Shown: positions 54,678 through 63,444, numbered from the stretch's first letter. The stretch is DNA of 64,000 nucleotides from Bacillota bacterium (GCA_023405135.1 JAEXYZ010000042.1:1-64000), one strand, 5' to 3'. Numbers and translations are program-made. The notes: generated by a model from the sequence alone, not told the origin.

Positions 54678-54839
54678 AAATTCGAAAAGTTGAAAAGGGA
54701 TAAAACGAAAAATGGGTTACGTACATCCTTTACTGAAACGATAAAAGGCAAGACATTTACAACTGGTTACACTTTTGATGGTTTACAAAGGCTCACAGCA
54801 ATAACATTAAATGGAATAAGCGAAACTGAAGATCGTTAA
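54678..54839 (+). pseudogene. Fragment of an RHS/YD-repeat protein
   Basis: An open frame without a start codon, ending at TAA 54837-54839, reads ...GLRTSFTETIKGKTFTTGYT then FDGLQRLTAITLNG. GYTFDGLQRLTAITLNG has the form of an RHS (YD) repeat. Only about one repeat is left. RHS proteins are large secreted toxins or wall proteins in Bacillales, so this is a remnant of an accessory locus now lost. Confidence 0.45.
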
Positions 54840-54890
54840 TTGAAGGTGATATAATTAAATAAATTTACTTTGATTAAGGAGACTAATAGT

Positions 54891-55361
54891 TTGGATGCAA
54901 AAAGTATTAAATTCTATGAATTCGGTAGTCCTAAAGATGTGCTAAGAGTTGAATATAAAGATATTGAGCCACCAAAAGATAATGAAGTTCTTGTACGTAT
55001 GTTAGCTCGCCCAATAAATCCCTCTGACTTAATATCGATTAGAGGATCTTATGCTCACAGAATTTCATTACCTAATATTCCGGGTTATGAAGGAGTAGGT
55101 ATTGTAGAAGAAATAGGTCCATTAGTTTCTAAAAATCTTATTGGTAAACGTGTATTACCTTTACGTGGAGAAGGTACATGGCAAGAGTTCGTTAAAACAT
55201 CAGTAGAATATGCAGTTTGCATACCTGATACTATTGATGATAAAAAGTTACATTTGATGCCAGTAGATTCAAAGTATGATTTAGTGGATATTAAAAGGGG
55301 TGTTGAAGTTATTGAAAATTATAAAATGACAAAAGGGAAAGTGTTTTTAACCAGCTATTAA
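54891..55361 (+). pseudogene. Medium-chain dehydrogenase (quinone reductase type), internally deleted
   Basis: The first about 120 residues are a normal GroES-like MDR N-terminus: DNEVLVRMLARPINPSDL then NIPGYEGVGIVEEIGP. The frame then jumps to a C-terminal tail, LMPVDSKYDLVDIKRGVEVI..KGKVFL. The nucleotide-binding domain (about 160 residues, with AxxGxxG) is missing, yet the frame is kept. Intact relatives are about 320 residues, so this one is not expected to be active. TTG 54891 follows AAGGAG; an earlier TTG 54870 precedes it. Confidence 0.75.
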
Positions 55362-55459
55362 ATTAATAATCATCATCTATATGTTAGTAATAGAGACTTC
55401 TTGTTGTTCAATTATCGGGCGCTTTTGTTTGATATTAAAAATTATTAAAAGCAGGAAAT

Positions 55460-56494
55460 ATGCAAGTTTTAACTTACTTAATCTTTAAAGGACTACAGCT
55501 TTATTATCATACGATGGTTCGTCGTGAAAACCCGTTGGCTCAACTAAGTCAATTCATAGACAGTATTGGAGACTTTAATTTCTTTTTTATACTATTTATC
55601 ATACTTTCGATTTTGTTTTTCTATTTACTCATGAAGCCCTATTCGACCTATTTCAATGAAATATCAAACGGAATTCATTCTCTTGCCCGTGGTGACTTTA
55701 AACATCGCATTTTTATCCAATCAAATGATGAATTTGAAGATATTGCACAAGCCATTAACCTGGCAAGCGAAAAATTAGAAGAAGCCATACAAAGAGGAGA
55801 TTTTTCAGAAAACAGTAAAGAACAGTTAGTTGTCAATTTGGCTCATGATTTACGTACGCCTCTAACTTCTGTTTTAGGTTATTTAGATTTAATCCTTAAG
55901 GATGAGAAGTTAACTAAAGAACAAGTCAGACATTTTTTAACGATTGCCTTTACGAAATCACAGCGTTTAGAAAGATTAATTGATGAATTATTTGAAATAA
56001 CTAGAATGAACTATGGGATGTTACCAATTGAAAAAAGCATATTAATCTAAGTGACCTGCTTCTTCAACTAAAAGAAGAATTGTATCCTGTTTTCGAGAAA
56101 AATGATTTAATCGCTCGATGAATATTCTGCCCCATTTACCGATTTTGGGTGATGGAGAGTTGTTAGCTTGTGTGTTTGAAAATCTTTTAACCAATGCCAA
56201 TCGTTATGGATATGATGGTCAGTTTGTAGATATAAACGGGTTTGTTGATGAAGGTGAAGTGGTTGTTCAGGTAGTCAATTATGGAGATAGTATTCCTCCG
56301 AATGAACTTCCGTATCTTTTGATATGTTTTACACTGGTGACAAAGCACGAACTCATCAAGAAGATAGCACAGGTCTTGGTTTATTTATTGCATAGAATAT
56401 TGTGGAGCAGCATAATGGAACGATTACGGCCGAAAGTAGTTTAATACGCACTGTATTTGAAGTTCGTTTACCACAGGAAAGTGTTCCAATTTGA
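55460..56494 (+). pseudogene. VanS-like sensor histidine kinase, broken
   Basis: The intact opening (55460-56050) has a membrane helix, a HAMP-like segment and the H-box NLAHDLRTPLTSVLGYLD. The frame is then lost near 56035, near 56117 and near 56310, and a TAG lies at 56393-56395. In shifted frames the rest is clear: FENLLTNANRYG (N-box), DSTGLGLFIA (G-box), and the ending RTVFEVRLPQESVPI at 56494. No response regulator gene lies beside it. The N-terminus may also be short. It precedes vanY-like and vanZ-like genes, as VanS does in related clusters. Confidence 0.8.
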
Positions 56495-56605
56495 TCAAGT
56501 CTAAAAATTTCATAAAGGATTTAAGAAAAATTTAAATTTTACCCTACTCTTTTTTTAAAAAGTTTTTCCTATTCTAGTATGTATAAGGATAAGGAGGAGC
56601 TTGAA

Positions 56606-57484
56606 ATGAAGAAGTGGGGATTTTTTTTATTTGTAGTAGTATTTTTAATTTTTGCATTGGTTAATAAAGAATCTTCTTTTCAAGATAAAGATGAGGTTCA
56701 AAGCTATGAAAAAAATAACAATGAACAATTAGATAATAGAGAAACCGATGAAAGTTTCCAAACGATAGAGATTTCAGAAGAACAAATTTATCAAGGTAAT
56801 CTGCTTTTGGTCAATAGTGAATATCCGGTTCACCCAAAAAGTATAAAATCGGATATCATCAATCTATCTACCAATAATGAATTGACAAAGGGATACGGTT
56901 TGCTTAATAACGATATTAAATTATCAAAGGATGTTGCAACTAAATTTTCTGCGATGATAGAGGCTGCTGAAAAAGAAGGGGTTCAACATTTTTTAATTAA
57001 TAGTGGCTTTCGAGATTTTGATGAGCAAAATGCACTTTACCAGGAAATGGGAGCTGACTATGCCTTGCCAGCAGGTTATAGCGAACACAATTTAGGTTTA
57101 TCCCTTGATGTCGGATCTACCCAATTGAAAATGGAGGAGGCACCTGAAGGGAAGTGGATAGAAGAAAATGCTTGGAAATACGGCTTTATACTCCGCTATC
57201 CAAAGGACAAAACGGCAATTACAGGAATTCAGTATGAACCGTGGCATATTCGCTATGTTGGATTGCCACACAGCATAATTATGCAGGAAAAGAATCTTGC
57301 TTTGGAAGAATATTTGGAATACTTAAAAGAAGAAGGAACTATCTCTACTAGTGTAAATGGGGAAAAGTATGAAATCTTTTATTATCCTGTTACTAAAAAT
57401 ATCAATATTCATGTGCCGGACAATCTTCGTTATGAGATATCAGGCAACAATATGGATGGTGTCATAGTGACAGTGTTTCCCTAA
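56606..57484 (+). CDS. VanY-family D-Ala-D-Ala carboxypeptidase
   Basis: The 292-residue protein has an N-terminal membrane anchor or uncleaved signal (about 3-20), a charged linker, and an M15B (VanY) peptidase domain. The zinc ligands are in SEHNLGLSLDV (SxHxxGxxxD) and EPWHIRYVG (ExxH). VanY enzymes remove the terminal D-Ala from peptidoglycan precursors and can lower glycopeptide binding. A C-terminal extra domain (about 230-292) is present. The start is ATG 56606 with AAGGAGG; ATG 56579 overlaps that site. No vanHAX genes are here. Confidence 0.85.
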   Translation: MKKWGFFLFVVVFLIFALVNKESSFQDKDEVQSYEKNNNEQLDNRETDESFQTIEISEEQIYQGNLLLVNSEYPVHPKSIKSDIINLSTNNELTKGYGLLNNDIKLSKDVATKFSAMIEAAEKEGVQHFLINSGFRDFDEQNALYQEMGADYALPAGYSEHNLGLSLDVGSTQLKMEEAPEGKWIEENAWKYGFILRYPKDKTAITGIQYEPWHIRYVGLPHSIIMQEKNLALEEYLEYLKEEGTISTSVNGEKYEIFYYPVTKNINIHVPDNLRYEISGNNMDGVIVTVFP

Positions 57485-57530
57485 TCAATAAATACTAACT
57501 TCAAGGAGGTTAGGATGAGGGAATGAAAAA

Positions 57531-58028
57531 ATGAAATTATTAAACAGAATTATTGTACTAGTACTATTTGTCTTTTATATGTACGCATTACTTAGAATCA
57601 TTCTATTTAAGTTCCGCTGGAGAGATATGGACTTTCTCTTGCATCAACTTCAGAGGAATGTTGAGAACCCTGATATTCTCATGTACCAATTGCAAAGAGC
57701 GAATTTGATCCCGTTAAAAACGATATTCATTAATATTCAAAGTTTATCAGGATGGCATGATTTAAGTAATTTAGTTGGGAATATCGTAGCGTTCATACCA
57801 TTTGGGATGTTTCTTTTATTATTGTTTAAAAATAAAAGGATATCATTCATAGGTGTATTAGCTCTATCTTTGAGTTTAAGTTTATACTTGGAATGCTTAC
57901 AGGTTGTTTTTTCTCTCGGAATTTTTGATGTGGATGACTTAATACTAAACACCTTTGGAGGATTGCTTGGCTTTGGTGCTATGAAGCTTTATGACAAAAC
58001 CTATAGTAAATTTATAGTAAATACATAA
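57531..58028 (+). CDS. VanZ-family membrane protein
   Basis: The 165-residue protein has four or so membrane helices. Its VanZ features are NLIPLKTI-like text early, NLVGNIVAFIPFGMFL in the middle, and LYLECLQVV..FDVDDLILNTFGGLLG late. VanZ of the vanA cluster raises teicoplanin tolerance by an unknown mechanism. It lies 46 bases after the vanY-like gene. GAGGG is nine bases before ATG 57531, and a stronger AAGGAGG serves only a four-codon frame upstream. Confidence 0.85.
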   Translation: MKLLNRIIVLVLFVFYMYALLRIILFKFRWRDMDFLLHQLQRNVENPDILMYQLQRANLIPLKTIFINIQSLSGWHDLSNLVGNIVAFIPFGMFLLLLFKNKRISFIGVLALSLSLSLYLECLQVVFSLGIFDVDDLILNTFGGLLGFGAMKLYDKTYSKFIVNT

Positions 58029-58582
58029 GTAATGTCGATAGAGATATTGTTTAAAACAACGAATTTAAAAATATCGAGGAAGGTGAAGCCGTACCATAAA
58101 TAACAGGTTGTGGTTATTTTGCTAAACGGGAAACGAAACTAGAAACAACCGTCGTGGAGCAGCAATTATTCCTGAATTGAGTGCATTAATTGGGCAAGGA
58201 ACAGAAAAGCTTCAAATATTATAAAAGGATGTTTCAATTGAATTTAGAAAAAGCGTATTTTGATGGAGACTACTTCATTCGACAGAGAAAAGATAAGCCA
58301 AAATCTTAGGGTATTTCTAAAAATTGAAGACCCTTCAATAAAAATAAATTAATCTATTTGTAACAAATGTAGTAGTTATGTATTAATCTATAAAAATAAA
58401 AATCTGTCAATAGGTTTTCAGTGGCAAAATCATTTTTGTTTGGAATGTTTTATGAAAAAGTTTGTGAATAAACTCTTTATCTATTAGAGCTTCGGTTTAG
58501 TTTGTTTCTCCTTCCAGTTTATGGACCCTATATTACTAAAAATGTACTGTAACATAGGTGTTGCAAAGAGGAGGAATAGAAA
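58029..58582 (+). other. Decayed intergenic zone with short coding scraps
   Basis: No intact gene is seen. One scrap (to about 58224) reads NRRGAAIIPELSALIGQGTE then KLQIL and a stop. Another, after AAAGGATG, reads MNLEKAYFDGDYFIRQRKDK and then PKS and a stop near 58309. Neither is recognised. They look like ends of genes removed by deletion. The last 150 bases should hold the promoter of the CAP-domain gene. Confidence 0.4.
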
Positions 58583-59404
58583 ATGAATAAAAAATGGTTA
58601 GCAACATCATTATGTGCAGTAACATTATTTGGTGCATCTTTTACAACAGCAGGTGCAGCAAGTTTAAATAAAGAGGTTAAAAGTGAATCAAATTCTCATA
58701 TTCAAGTAATGAAAGGCGATCAAATTCAAGGAATCGCTTTAAAAATAATCGATCAAATTGCATTATCAAATGGAGAATTCGATTTTAATAAATTCAAAGA
58801 ATTAGCCAATAAAACGTTAAATGATCAAGCAGCACAAAAAGTAATTAAAGGTAAAAAAGTATATAAAGAAAATGCTTCTAAAGAAAATGTTTCTAAAGAA
58901 ACGAGCACAAAAGCACCAGCAAAGTCAACAAATGTAACGAACAGCAACAAAACAACAGCACCAACAAATTCAACGAACAAAGTAGAAGCACCAGCAAAAA
59001 CACCTTCTACAAATGTGAGTCAATCAGTCTCTGAATTTGAGAAACAAGTAGTAGATTTAACAAATGCGGAACGTGCAAAAGCAGGTTTAAAAGCGCTTCA
59101 AATCTCGAATCCGTTAATGAATGTAGCGCAAGCAAAATCAGAAGATATGGCAAAAAATAATTATTTCTCACATACAAGCCCAACTTATGGAAGCCCATTT
59201 GATCAAATCAAAGCGGCAGGCATTTCATATCGTTCGGCAGGTGAAAATATTGCACAAGGTCAAAAAACACCTGAAGAGGTAGTCCAAGCATGGATGAATT
59301 CAGAAGGTCACCGTGCAAACATTTTAAACGGAAACTACACACATATCGGTGTTGGCTACGTGGCAAATGGTAACTACTGGACACAACAATTTATTCAACA
59401 ATAA
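58583..59404 (+). CDS. Secreted CAP-domain protein (YkwD-like)
   Basis: The 273-residue protein has a Sec signal (about 1-26, TTAGAA), a spacer with Lys/Glu repeats (ENASKEN, ENVSKET) and a Thr/Asn/Ala-rich linker. The C-terminal SCP/PR1 CAP domain (about 150-273) has KSEDMAKNNYFSHTSP, AGENIAQG, WMNSEGHRANILNGNYTHIG and YWTQQF. Bacterial CAP proteins are exported and of mostly unknown function. GAGGAGG precedes ATG 58583. It is monocistronic, with a terminator after it. Confidence 0.9.
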   Translation: MNKKWLATSLCAVTLFGASFTTAGAASLNKEVKSESNSHIQVMKGDQIQGIALKIIDQIALSNGEFDFNKFKELANKTLNDQAAQKVIKGKKVYKENASKENVSKETSTKAPAKSTNVTNSNKTTAPTNSTNKVEAPAKTPSTNVSQSVSEFEKQVVDLTNAERAKAGLKALQISNPLMNVAQAKSEDMAKNNYFSHTSPTYGSPFDQIKAAGISYRSAGENIAQGQKTPEEVVQAWMNSEGHRANILNGNYTHIGVGYVANGNYWTQQFIQQ

Positions 59405-59426
59405 TGTAAGTTTCATAGAATATAAA

Positions 59427-59467
59427 AGATAGTCTCTAAGTCAACTGGCTTAAGACCATCTTTTTTT
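59427..59467 (+). terminator. Terminator after the CAP-domain gene
   Basis: AGATAGTCTCTAAG pairs with CTTAAGACCATCT with minor mismatches, then TTTTTTT follows. The stretch 59468-59777 shows no gene and is presumably the ridA upstream region. Confidence 0.8.
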
Positions 59468-59777
59468 GTATTAATTCCTGTTAGAGCAACCACGATTAGA
59501 AAGTTCGATAATTTATAAAAAGCCTGATATGGATATTGTTAAAAAACGATTTTTGCAAAGTGATTCTTTGTTCTTCAAACGAGCCAGATTGTAGAATCAC
59601 ATCTTTTTTGTGGATATATGTATAAATGTTTAGCTAGGATTGTGCGAGGCATGTTAGTGTAATAAGGAATTTTTAGTGTCCCTCCATGTCAAGAAGGATT
59701 TTCACTGTGTATTCTTGAATAGCTAGTTTATAAGTGATATTTTTCTCTTAATTAACATTGTGAATGGAGTTATGGAT

Positions 59778-60239
59778 ATGGGTACGATTGAATATCGTTT
59801 GGAAAAGTTAGGATTGGCATTACCTGAGGCTGTTGCCCCTTTGTATAGTTATGTTCCCGTTATGATTCATAATGGAGTGGCTTATATTAGTGGACAAGTT
59901 CCTAGGATTAATGGTGAAGTTCCTTATCCAGGTAAAGTGGGCAGAGATGTTACAATCGAGCAGGCTCAGGAACTTGCTGAGTTATGTGTGTTAAAAGGTC
60001 TAAGCAGTTTAAAAGCAGCAATCGGCAGCCTTGATAATGTGGAGCAAGTTTTAAAAGTAACTGGCTACGTACAAACTGCACCGGGGTTTTATGAACCTTC
60101 TAAAGTCCTTGATGCCGCCTCTGAATTACTTGAGAAGATATTTGGAAAAAAAGGGCTTCATGCTCGCTCAGCGGTTGGAATAGCAGAACTTCCTAGCAAC
60201 ACACCAATTGAGATTGATTTTATTATTGCAGTTAAATAA
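59778..60239 (+). CDS. RidA-family enamine/imine deaminase
   Basis: The 153-residue RidA (YjgF) protein hydrolyses reactive enamines such as 2-aminoacrylate made by PLP dehydratases. Family features are VAYISGQVPRINGE, NVEQVLKVTGYV and the ending RSAVGIAELPSNTPIEIDFI, whose Arg is the substrate-binding residue. It is the longer RidA subgroup. I choose ATG 59778 with GGAG eight bases upstream; GTG 59760 and ATG 59772 are in frame. It lies 14 bases before an ammonia-lyase, its natural partner. Confidence 0.85.
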   Translation: MGTIEYRLEKLGLALPEAVAPLYSYVPVMIHNGVAYISGQVPRINGEVPYPGKVGRDVTIEQAQELAELCVLKGLSSLKAAIGSLDNVEQVLKVTGYVQTAPGFYEPSKVLDAASELLEKIFGKKGLHARSAVGIAELPSNTPIEIDFIIAVK

Positions 60240-60253
60240 GAGGGATAAAAAAC

Positions 60254-61207
60254 ATGATTACTTTAAAAGATGTGAAAGATGGCAGAGAACGAATTCGCGA
60301 TATAGCGTATGTAACACCAATTTTACAATCAGAACAACTCTCTAAAATATGTGGAAATCAAATATTTTTAAAATCAGAGCATTTACAAAAAACAGGTTCA
60401 TTTAAAATACGAGGAGCAAGTAATAAAGTCATTCATGCGATTGAAAATGGCGCGAAGTTTGTAACTGCAGCATCATCAGGTAATCACGGTCAAGCCGTTG
60501 CTTATGTTGCAAATAAATACGGAGTTCCTGCAACCATTGTAGTGCCTGAAAATGTTAGTAAGTGTAAAGTTAACGCAATCGAGGCTTATGATGGCAATGT
60601 GGAAATGTGCGGGACTACTTCTGGAGAACGTATACCAAGAGCACAGGCGATTGCAGATCAAGAAAACGGTGTTTACATTCCTCCTTATGACGATTCATTC
60701 ATTATGGCAGGGCAAGGAACGATTGGATTAGAAATTTTGGAACAGGTAGAGAATGTTGATGCAATCATTGTCCCGATTGGTGGAGGTGGACTTATATCGG
60801 GTATCTTAACAGCCATTAAAGAAACGAACCCGAAAATAAAAGTAATTGGGGTAGAGCCTGAGCTTGCTAATGATACATACCTATCATTACAAAATAAAAA
60901 AATCACTACAATTCCCGCAAGTATGACCATTGCGGACGGATTAAGAACTAACCAGCCCGGTGACCTAACATTCCCTGTCCTTATGAAATATTTAGATGAT
61001 ATTGTCCTAGTAAGTGAAGATGAAATTCGTCAGTCTTTTAGTTTCGTCATGGAACGTACGAAACAACTAATCGAAACATCATCAGCTACAACGATCGCAG
61101 CAGCTATGTTCAATAAACTAAACATTCAAGGTAAAAACGTTGTAGCTGTTATCTCTGGTGGAAATGTGGACTTAGACAAAGTTCATCAATTCATTGTAAA
61201 TAGTTAG
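60254..61207 (+). CDS. Threonine/serine dehydratase-type PLP ammonia-lyase
   Basis: The 317-residue fold-type II PLP enzyme has the Schiff-base lysine in LQKTGSFKIRGASNK, the substrate loop ASSGNHGQA and the phosphate loop PIGGGGLISG. There is no C-terminal ACT-like regulatory domain, so it is the short catabolic (TdcB/serine racemase/hydroxyaspartate lyase) type. The substrate cannot be fixed by eye. AGAGGGA precedes ATG 60254. With ridA it forms a two-gene unit in which RidA would clear the enamine product. Confidence 0.87.
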   Translation: MITLKDVKDGRERIRDIAYVTPILQSEQLSKICGNQIFLKSEHLQKTGSFKIRGASNKVIHAIENGAKFVTAASSGNHGQAVAYVANKYGVPATIVVPENVSKCKVNAIEAYDGNVEMCGTTSGERIPRAQAIADQENGVYIPPYDDSFIMAGQGTIGLEILEQVENVDAIIVPIGGGGLISGILTAIKETNPKIKVIGVEPELANDTYLSLQNKKITTIPASMTIADGLRTNQPGDLTFPVLMKYLDDIVLVSEDEIRQSFSFVMERTKQLIETSSATTIAAAMFNKLNIQGKNVVAVISGGNVDLDKVHQFIVNS

Positions 61208-61356
61208 AAGTGACTTCATAAGAATAGACTAAATTATCTTTATTAAAATAATGGGGCGATAGTTACACAAGCGTAGAATTTAGACTTCTACATTCGGGCG
61301 ACATTCTTCAATAACGAAGATCGCTTTTCCCTTCTACAGTAACAACGCAGTTTAAA

Positions 61357-61390
61357 AAACACCGACTAGGTGAATTAGTCGGTGTTTCGT
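61357..61390. terminator. Terminator between the ammonia-lyase and cat genes
   Basis: AAACACCGACTA (61357-61368) pairs perfectly with TAGTCGGTGTTT (61376-61387), with T-rich ends on both strands. It serves both convergent genes. Confidence 0.85.
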
Positions 61391-61397
61391 TTACTAT

Positions 61398-62048
61398 TTA
61401 CTCAAGAAACCCTAAGGGATTATCTACAAGAGTCTGAAATTTATCCATAAAAAGAGCTGCGTGGTAACCATCACAGACAGAATGATGAACCTGTAAAGAT
61501 ATAGGCAAATAAATATTACTGTTTTTATTAATGAATCCACCAGCAGTGACTATTGGTAATAAGTAATTTAAGTTATTATTCACGTTTAAGTTAAAACCAG
61601 TAAAGGAAGTCCATGGAATCATAGAAATGTTAACAACATTTTCAGGTATTGGAGTTTTAGGAAACATTTTTCCTGTACCATTGTACAGTTCGGCTTCGAA
61701 AACATAGTTGTCATAAAACTTTTTAAAACCTTCATCTGTATTTGTAGAAATAGAGGAAAACAATTCTGATTTCTTATCAAAGATAGTATACATAGGAACT
61801 AGCTTATCCCAGTATCCAAACTCTCCCTCTGAATTAAAGTTCATTCTATAATTTTTATGTGAATTTACAACATAAGTAACTAAAAAGATGAATACAGGAT
61901 AGAATTTATATCCTTTTTCTTTTGTCACTTTATATAGCTCAGTAATATCAATATTTTTGGTGATGCTAAAGTTCGTTTGTTGGTTTAAGAAATGATTGAA
62001 AATTTCTTTTCGTTCCCAAGTGTATATATCAATTTTATTAAATGCCAT
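61398..62048 (-). CDS. cat: Chloramphenicol O-acetyltransferase (type A CAT)
   Basis: The 216-residue trimeric enzyme acetylates chloramphenicol with acetyl-CoA, giving resistance. The catalytic His is in LPISLQVHHSVCDGYHA (HHxxxDG), and NISMIPWTSFTGFN is the conserved active-site strand. Length matches the plasmid-type enzymes. AGGAGG lies nine bases before ATG 62048 but is buried in the attenuator hairpin at 62058-62095, so expression should be induced by the drug. It sits among accessory genes, which suggests acquisition. Confidence 0.93.
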   Translation of the reverse strand: MAFNKIDIYTWERKEIFNHFLNQQTNFSITKNIDITELYKVTKEKGYKFYPVFIFLVTYVVNSHKNYRMNFNSEGEFGYWDKLVPMYTIFDKKSELFSSISTNTDEGFKKFYDNYVFEAELYNGTGKMFPKTPIPENVVNISMIPWTSFTGFNLNVNNNLNYLLPIVTAGGFINKNSNIYLPISLQVHHSVCDGYHAALFMDKFQTLVDNPLGFLE

Positions 62049-62057
62049 CTTCTAAAC

Positions 62058-62116
62058 GCCTCCTAAAATTTAAATACTATATAATTTTAGAAGGCTAAAT
62101 TGTCAGCTTTTTTCAT
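62058..62116 (-). promoter_or_regulatory. Chloramphenicol-inducible translational attenuator of cat
   Basis: On the minus strand GCCTTCTAAAATT (62095-62083) pairs along all 13 bases (one G-U) with AATTTTAGGAGGC (62070-62058), which contains the cat ribosome site AGGAGG. A nine-codon leader (62116-62087) ends inside the first arm. This is the layout known for pC194 cat and cat-86: a stalled ribosome on the leader opens the hairpin. A -10-like TATAAT is at 62152-62147. Confidence 0.85.
62087..62116 (-). CDS. cat leader peptide, 9 residues
   Basis: ATG 62116 with AAAGGA nine bases upstream encodes MKKADNLAF and a stop. It resembles in length and start the pC194 cat leader, which I recall as MKKSEDYSS. 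The last codons and the stop lie in the first arm of the attenuator stem, as needed for stalling to free the cat ribosome site. Confidence 0.8.
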   Translation of the reverse strand: MKKADNLAF

Positions 62117-62253
62117 CAGCTTCATTCCTTTACTTAGAATAAGTCGATTATAACAAATTATGAAAATGTAGGGGACTTCTAAAATCTGTAACAATTGTAG
62201 AAATTATTAATAATAAAATGCGAATCGAGTATATAAGAAAGTAGAAGATAATT

Positions 62254-62505
62254 ATGCAAAGAAGGAAAGATTTAGAGGAATTTCTGCTACAGTGTATTGA
62301 AAAATACGATACTAATTTAAAATTTGTTATCAATGATTTAGAGAACGCGAATTTTGAGACTATAGAAAAATTACAGGATATCGTTAGTGATGAATTAAAT
62401 AAGGATGGCTTCGAACAAAAATATGAACCTTCAGCGTATGGTTTAAAATTAGAGGATTTAATCGATTATTTAGGAAACTTTTATCCTGAAGATGACGGAC
62501 AATGA
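62254..62505 (+). CDS. Small hypothetical acidic protein, 83 residues
   Basis: The soluble, helical, acidic protein begins MQRRKDLEEFLLQCIEKYDT and ends LEDLIDYLGNFYPEDDGQ. No domain is recognised. The ribosome site (GAAAGTAGAAG) is weak. It has ordinary codon use and a clear stop. It lies between the cat gene (divergent) and the YIP1 gene (convergent). Confidence 0.6.
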   Translation: MQRRKDLEEFLLQCIEKYDTNLKFVINDLENANFETIEKLQDIVSDELNKDGFEQKYEPSAYGLKLEDLIDYLGNFYPEDDGQ

Positions 62506-62529
62506 ATTTTTAGGAACTGTTTCGTTAAA

Positions 62530-62563
62530 AAGAAAAGCTATTCAGAGTTTTTTCTGAACAGCT
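62530..62563 (-). terminator. Terminator of the YIP1-family gene
   Basis: On the minus strand AGCTGTTCAGA pairs with TCTGAATAGCT (one G-U), followed by TTTTCTTTTT. It also lies after the 83-residue gene on the plus strand. Confidence 0.75.
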
Positions 62564-62570
62564 CTCCAGT

Positions 62571-63188
62571 TTAAAGAAACGCATAAATAACAACAATAAT
62601 GATGAAAATTGGTGTGAGCAATAATAGCAACAGTAAACTCGAAAGCAACAAGCTGAAAAAGGACTTCCAATTTGAAATATTATGTACTTCGGAAACGATT
62701 GGAATTGCAATAACGAAACACCAAATAGAAAGAATGGTATTTAATACAAGATCAATTATTGGAAGGTAGAATTTTCCATCTTTATATTCGAAAAATAAAC
62801 TAGTTGGTTCGATTAACAGCCATAAAATATAAAAAGGAATTATAAAAGCGTATGGTATGTTAAATAAAGAAATTGATTTAAAAATGTCTTTATAAGTTCC
62901 AGTACCTTTAAATAATTTTCCAAAAAGCCACAATTCTAAAGCATATAAAGCATTTAAGAGAAGGCCGAAAATCGGTGAACATACAATGACTAGTAAGATA
63001 ATTCCCCACATAGGGAGGCTAGGGTAAAGTTCACTATCGACTAAAAGTGATAACAATAGCCCTATAAAACCTACACTTATTACAATCATTGTGTAAAGTA
63101 GACTTTTATTTTCGATTACATAACGTGTTGTTCTTCTCGGATGTATCCATACAGAAAGAAATGGATTCAGTTTTTCAAAAGGTGTCAA
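62571..63188 (-). CDS. YIP1-family membrane protein
   Basis: The 205-residue protein has a short cytoplasmic start (PFLSVWIHPRRTTRYVI, the WxxPxxTxR-like opening of YIP1 proteins) and about five membrane helices. Function in bacteria is not known. TTG 63188 follows AGGAGG at a good distance. It is a single gene with a terminator at 62530-62563. Confidence 0.78.
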   Translation of the reverse strand: MTPFEKLNPFLSVWIHPRRTTRYVIENKSLLYTMIVISVGFIGLLLSLLVDSELYPSLPMWGIILLVIVCSPIFGLLLNALYALELWLFGKLFKGTGTYKDIFKSISLFNIPYAFIIPFYILWLLIEPTSLFFEYKDGKFYLPIIDLVLNTILSIWCFVIAIPIVSEVHNISNWKSFFSLLLSSLLLLLLLTPIFIIIVVIYAFL

Positions 63189-63298
63189 AGCGTTAATTCC
63201 TCCTATAATAATAGTAATAATAAAATTAAACTATTATATAGAAAATTTATAAACTTTTACAAAAGTAGAAAATGAAGCGTATTAATGTCATTTTGAAA

Positions 63299-63365
63299 CG
63301 GCAACTTGTATCTGACTCTTCGTTTTCGGTACAGATAAATTCGACGAAGGAACGAAGATAGGGGA
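63299..63365. repeat. Dispersed repeat copy B (about 67 bp)
   Basis: It reads ACGGCAACTTGTATCTGAC...GGTACAGATAAATTC.GACGAAGGAACGAAG and resembles 39176-39246 along its length with scattered changes. Both copies are intergenic and in the same orientation. Confidence 0.5.
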
Positions 63366-63400
63366 TATACAGAAATCTTTACTTTCTGTGTATCCCCTAT
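63358..63400. terminator. 18-bp hairpin after gdhA
   Basis: ATAGGGGATATACAGAAA (63358-63375) pairs with TTTCTGTGTATCCCCTAT (63383-63400) at all positions, with one G-U. It is 45 bases beyond the gdhA stop on the minus strand. There is no T-run on the exit side, so it may protect the mRNA end rather than terminate. Confidence 0.45.
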
Positions 63401-63444
63401 AAAAACACCCCTATATTTAACCCCTTAATTTGAAAACGTAAAAA

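Noticed and set aside
55460..58028. Functional vancomycin resistance cluster
   Set aside because: vanH, vanA-type ligase and vanX are absent and the sensor kinase is broken.
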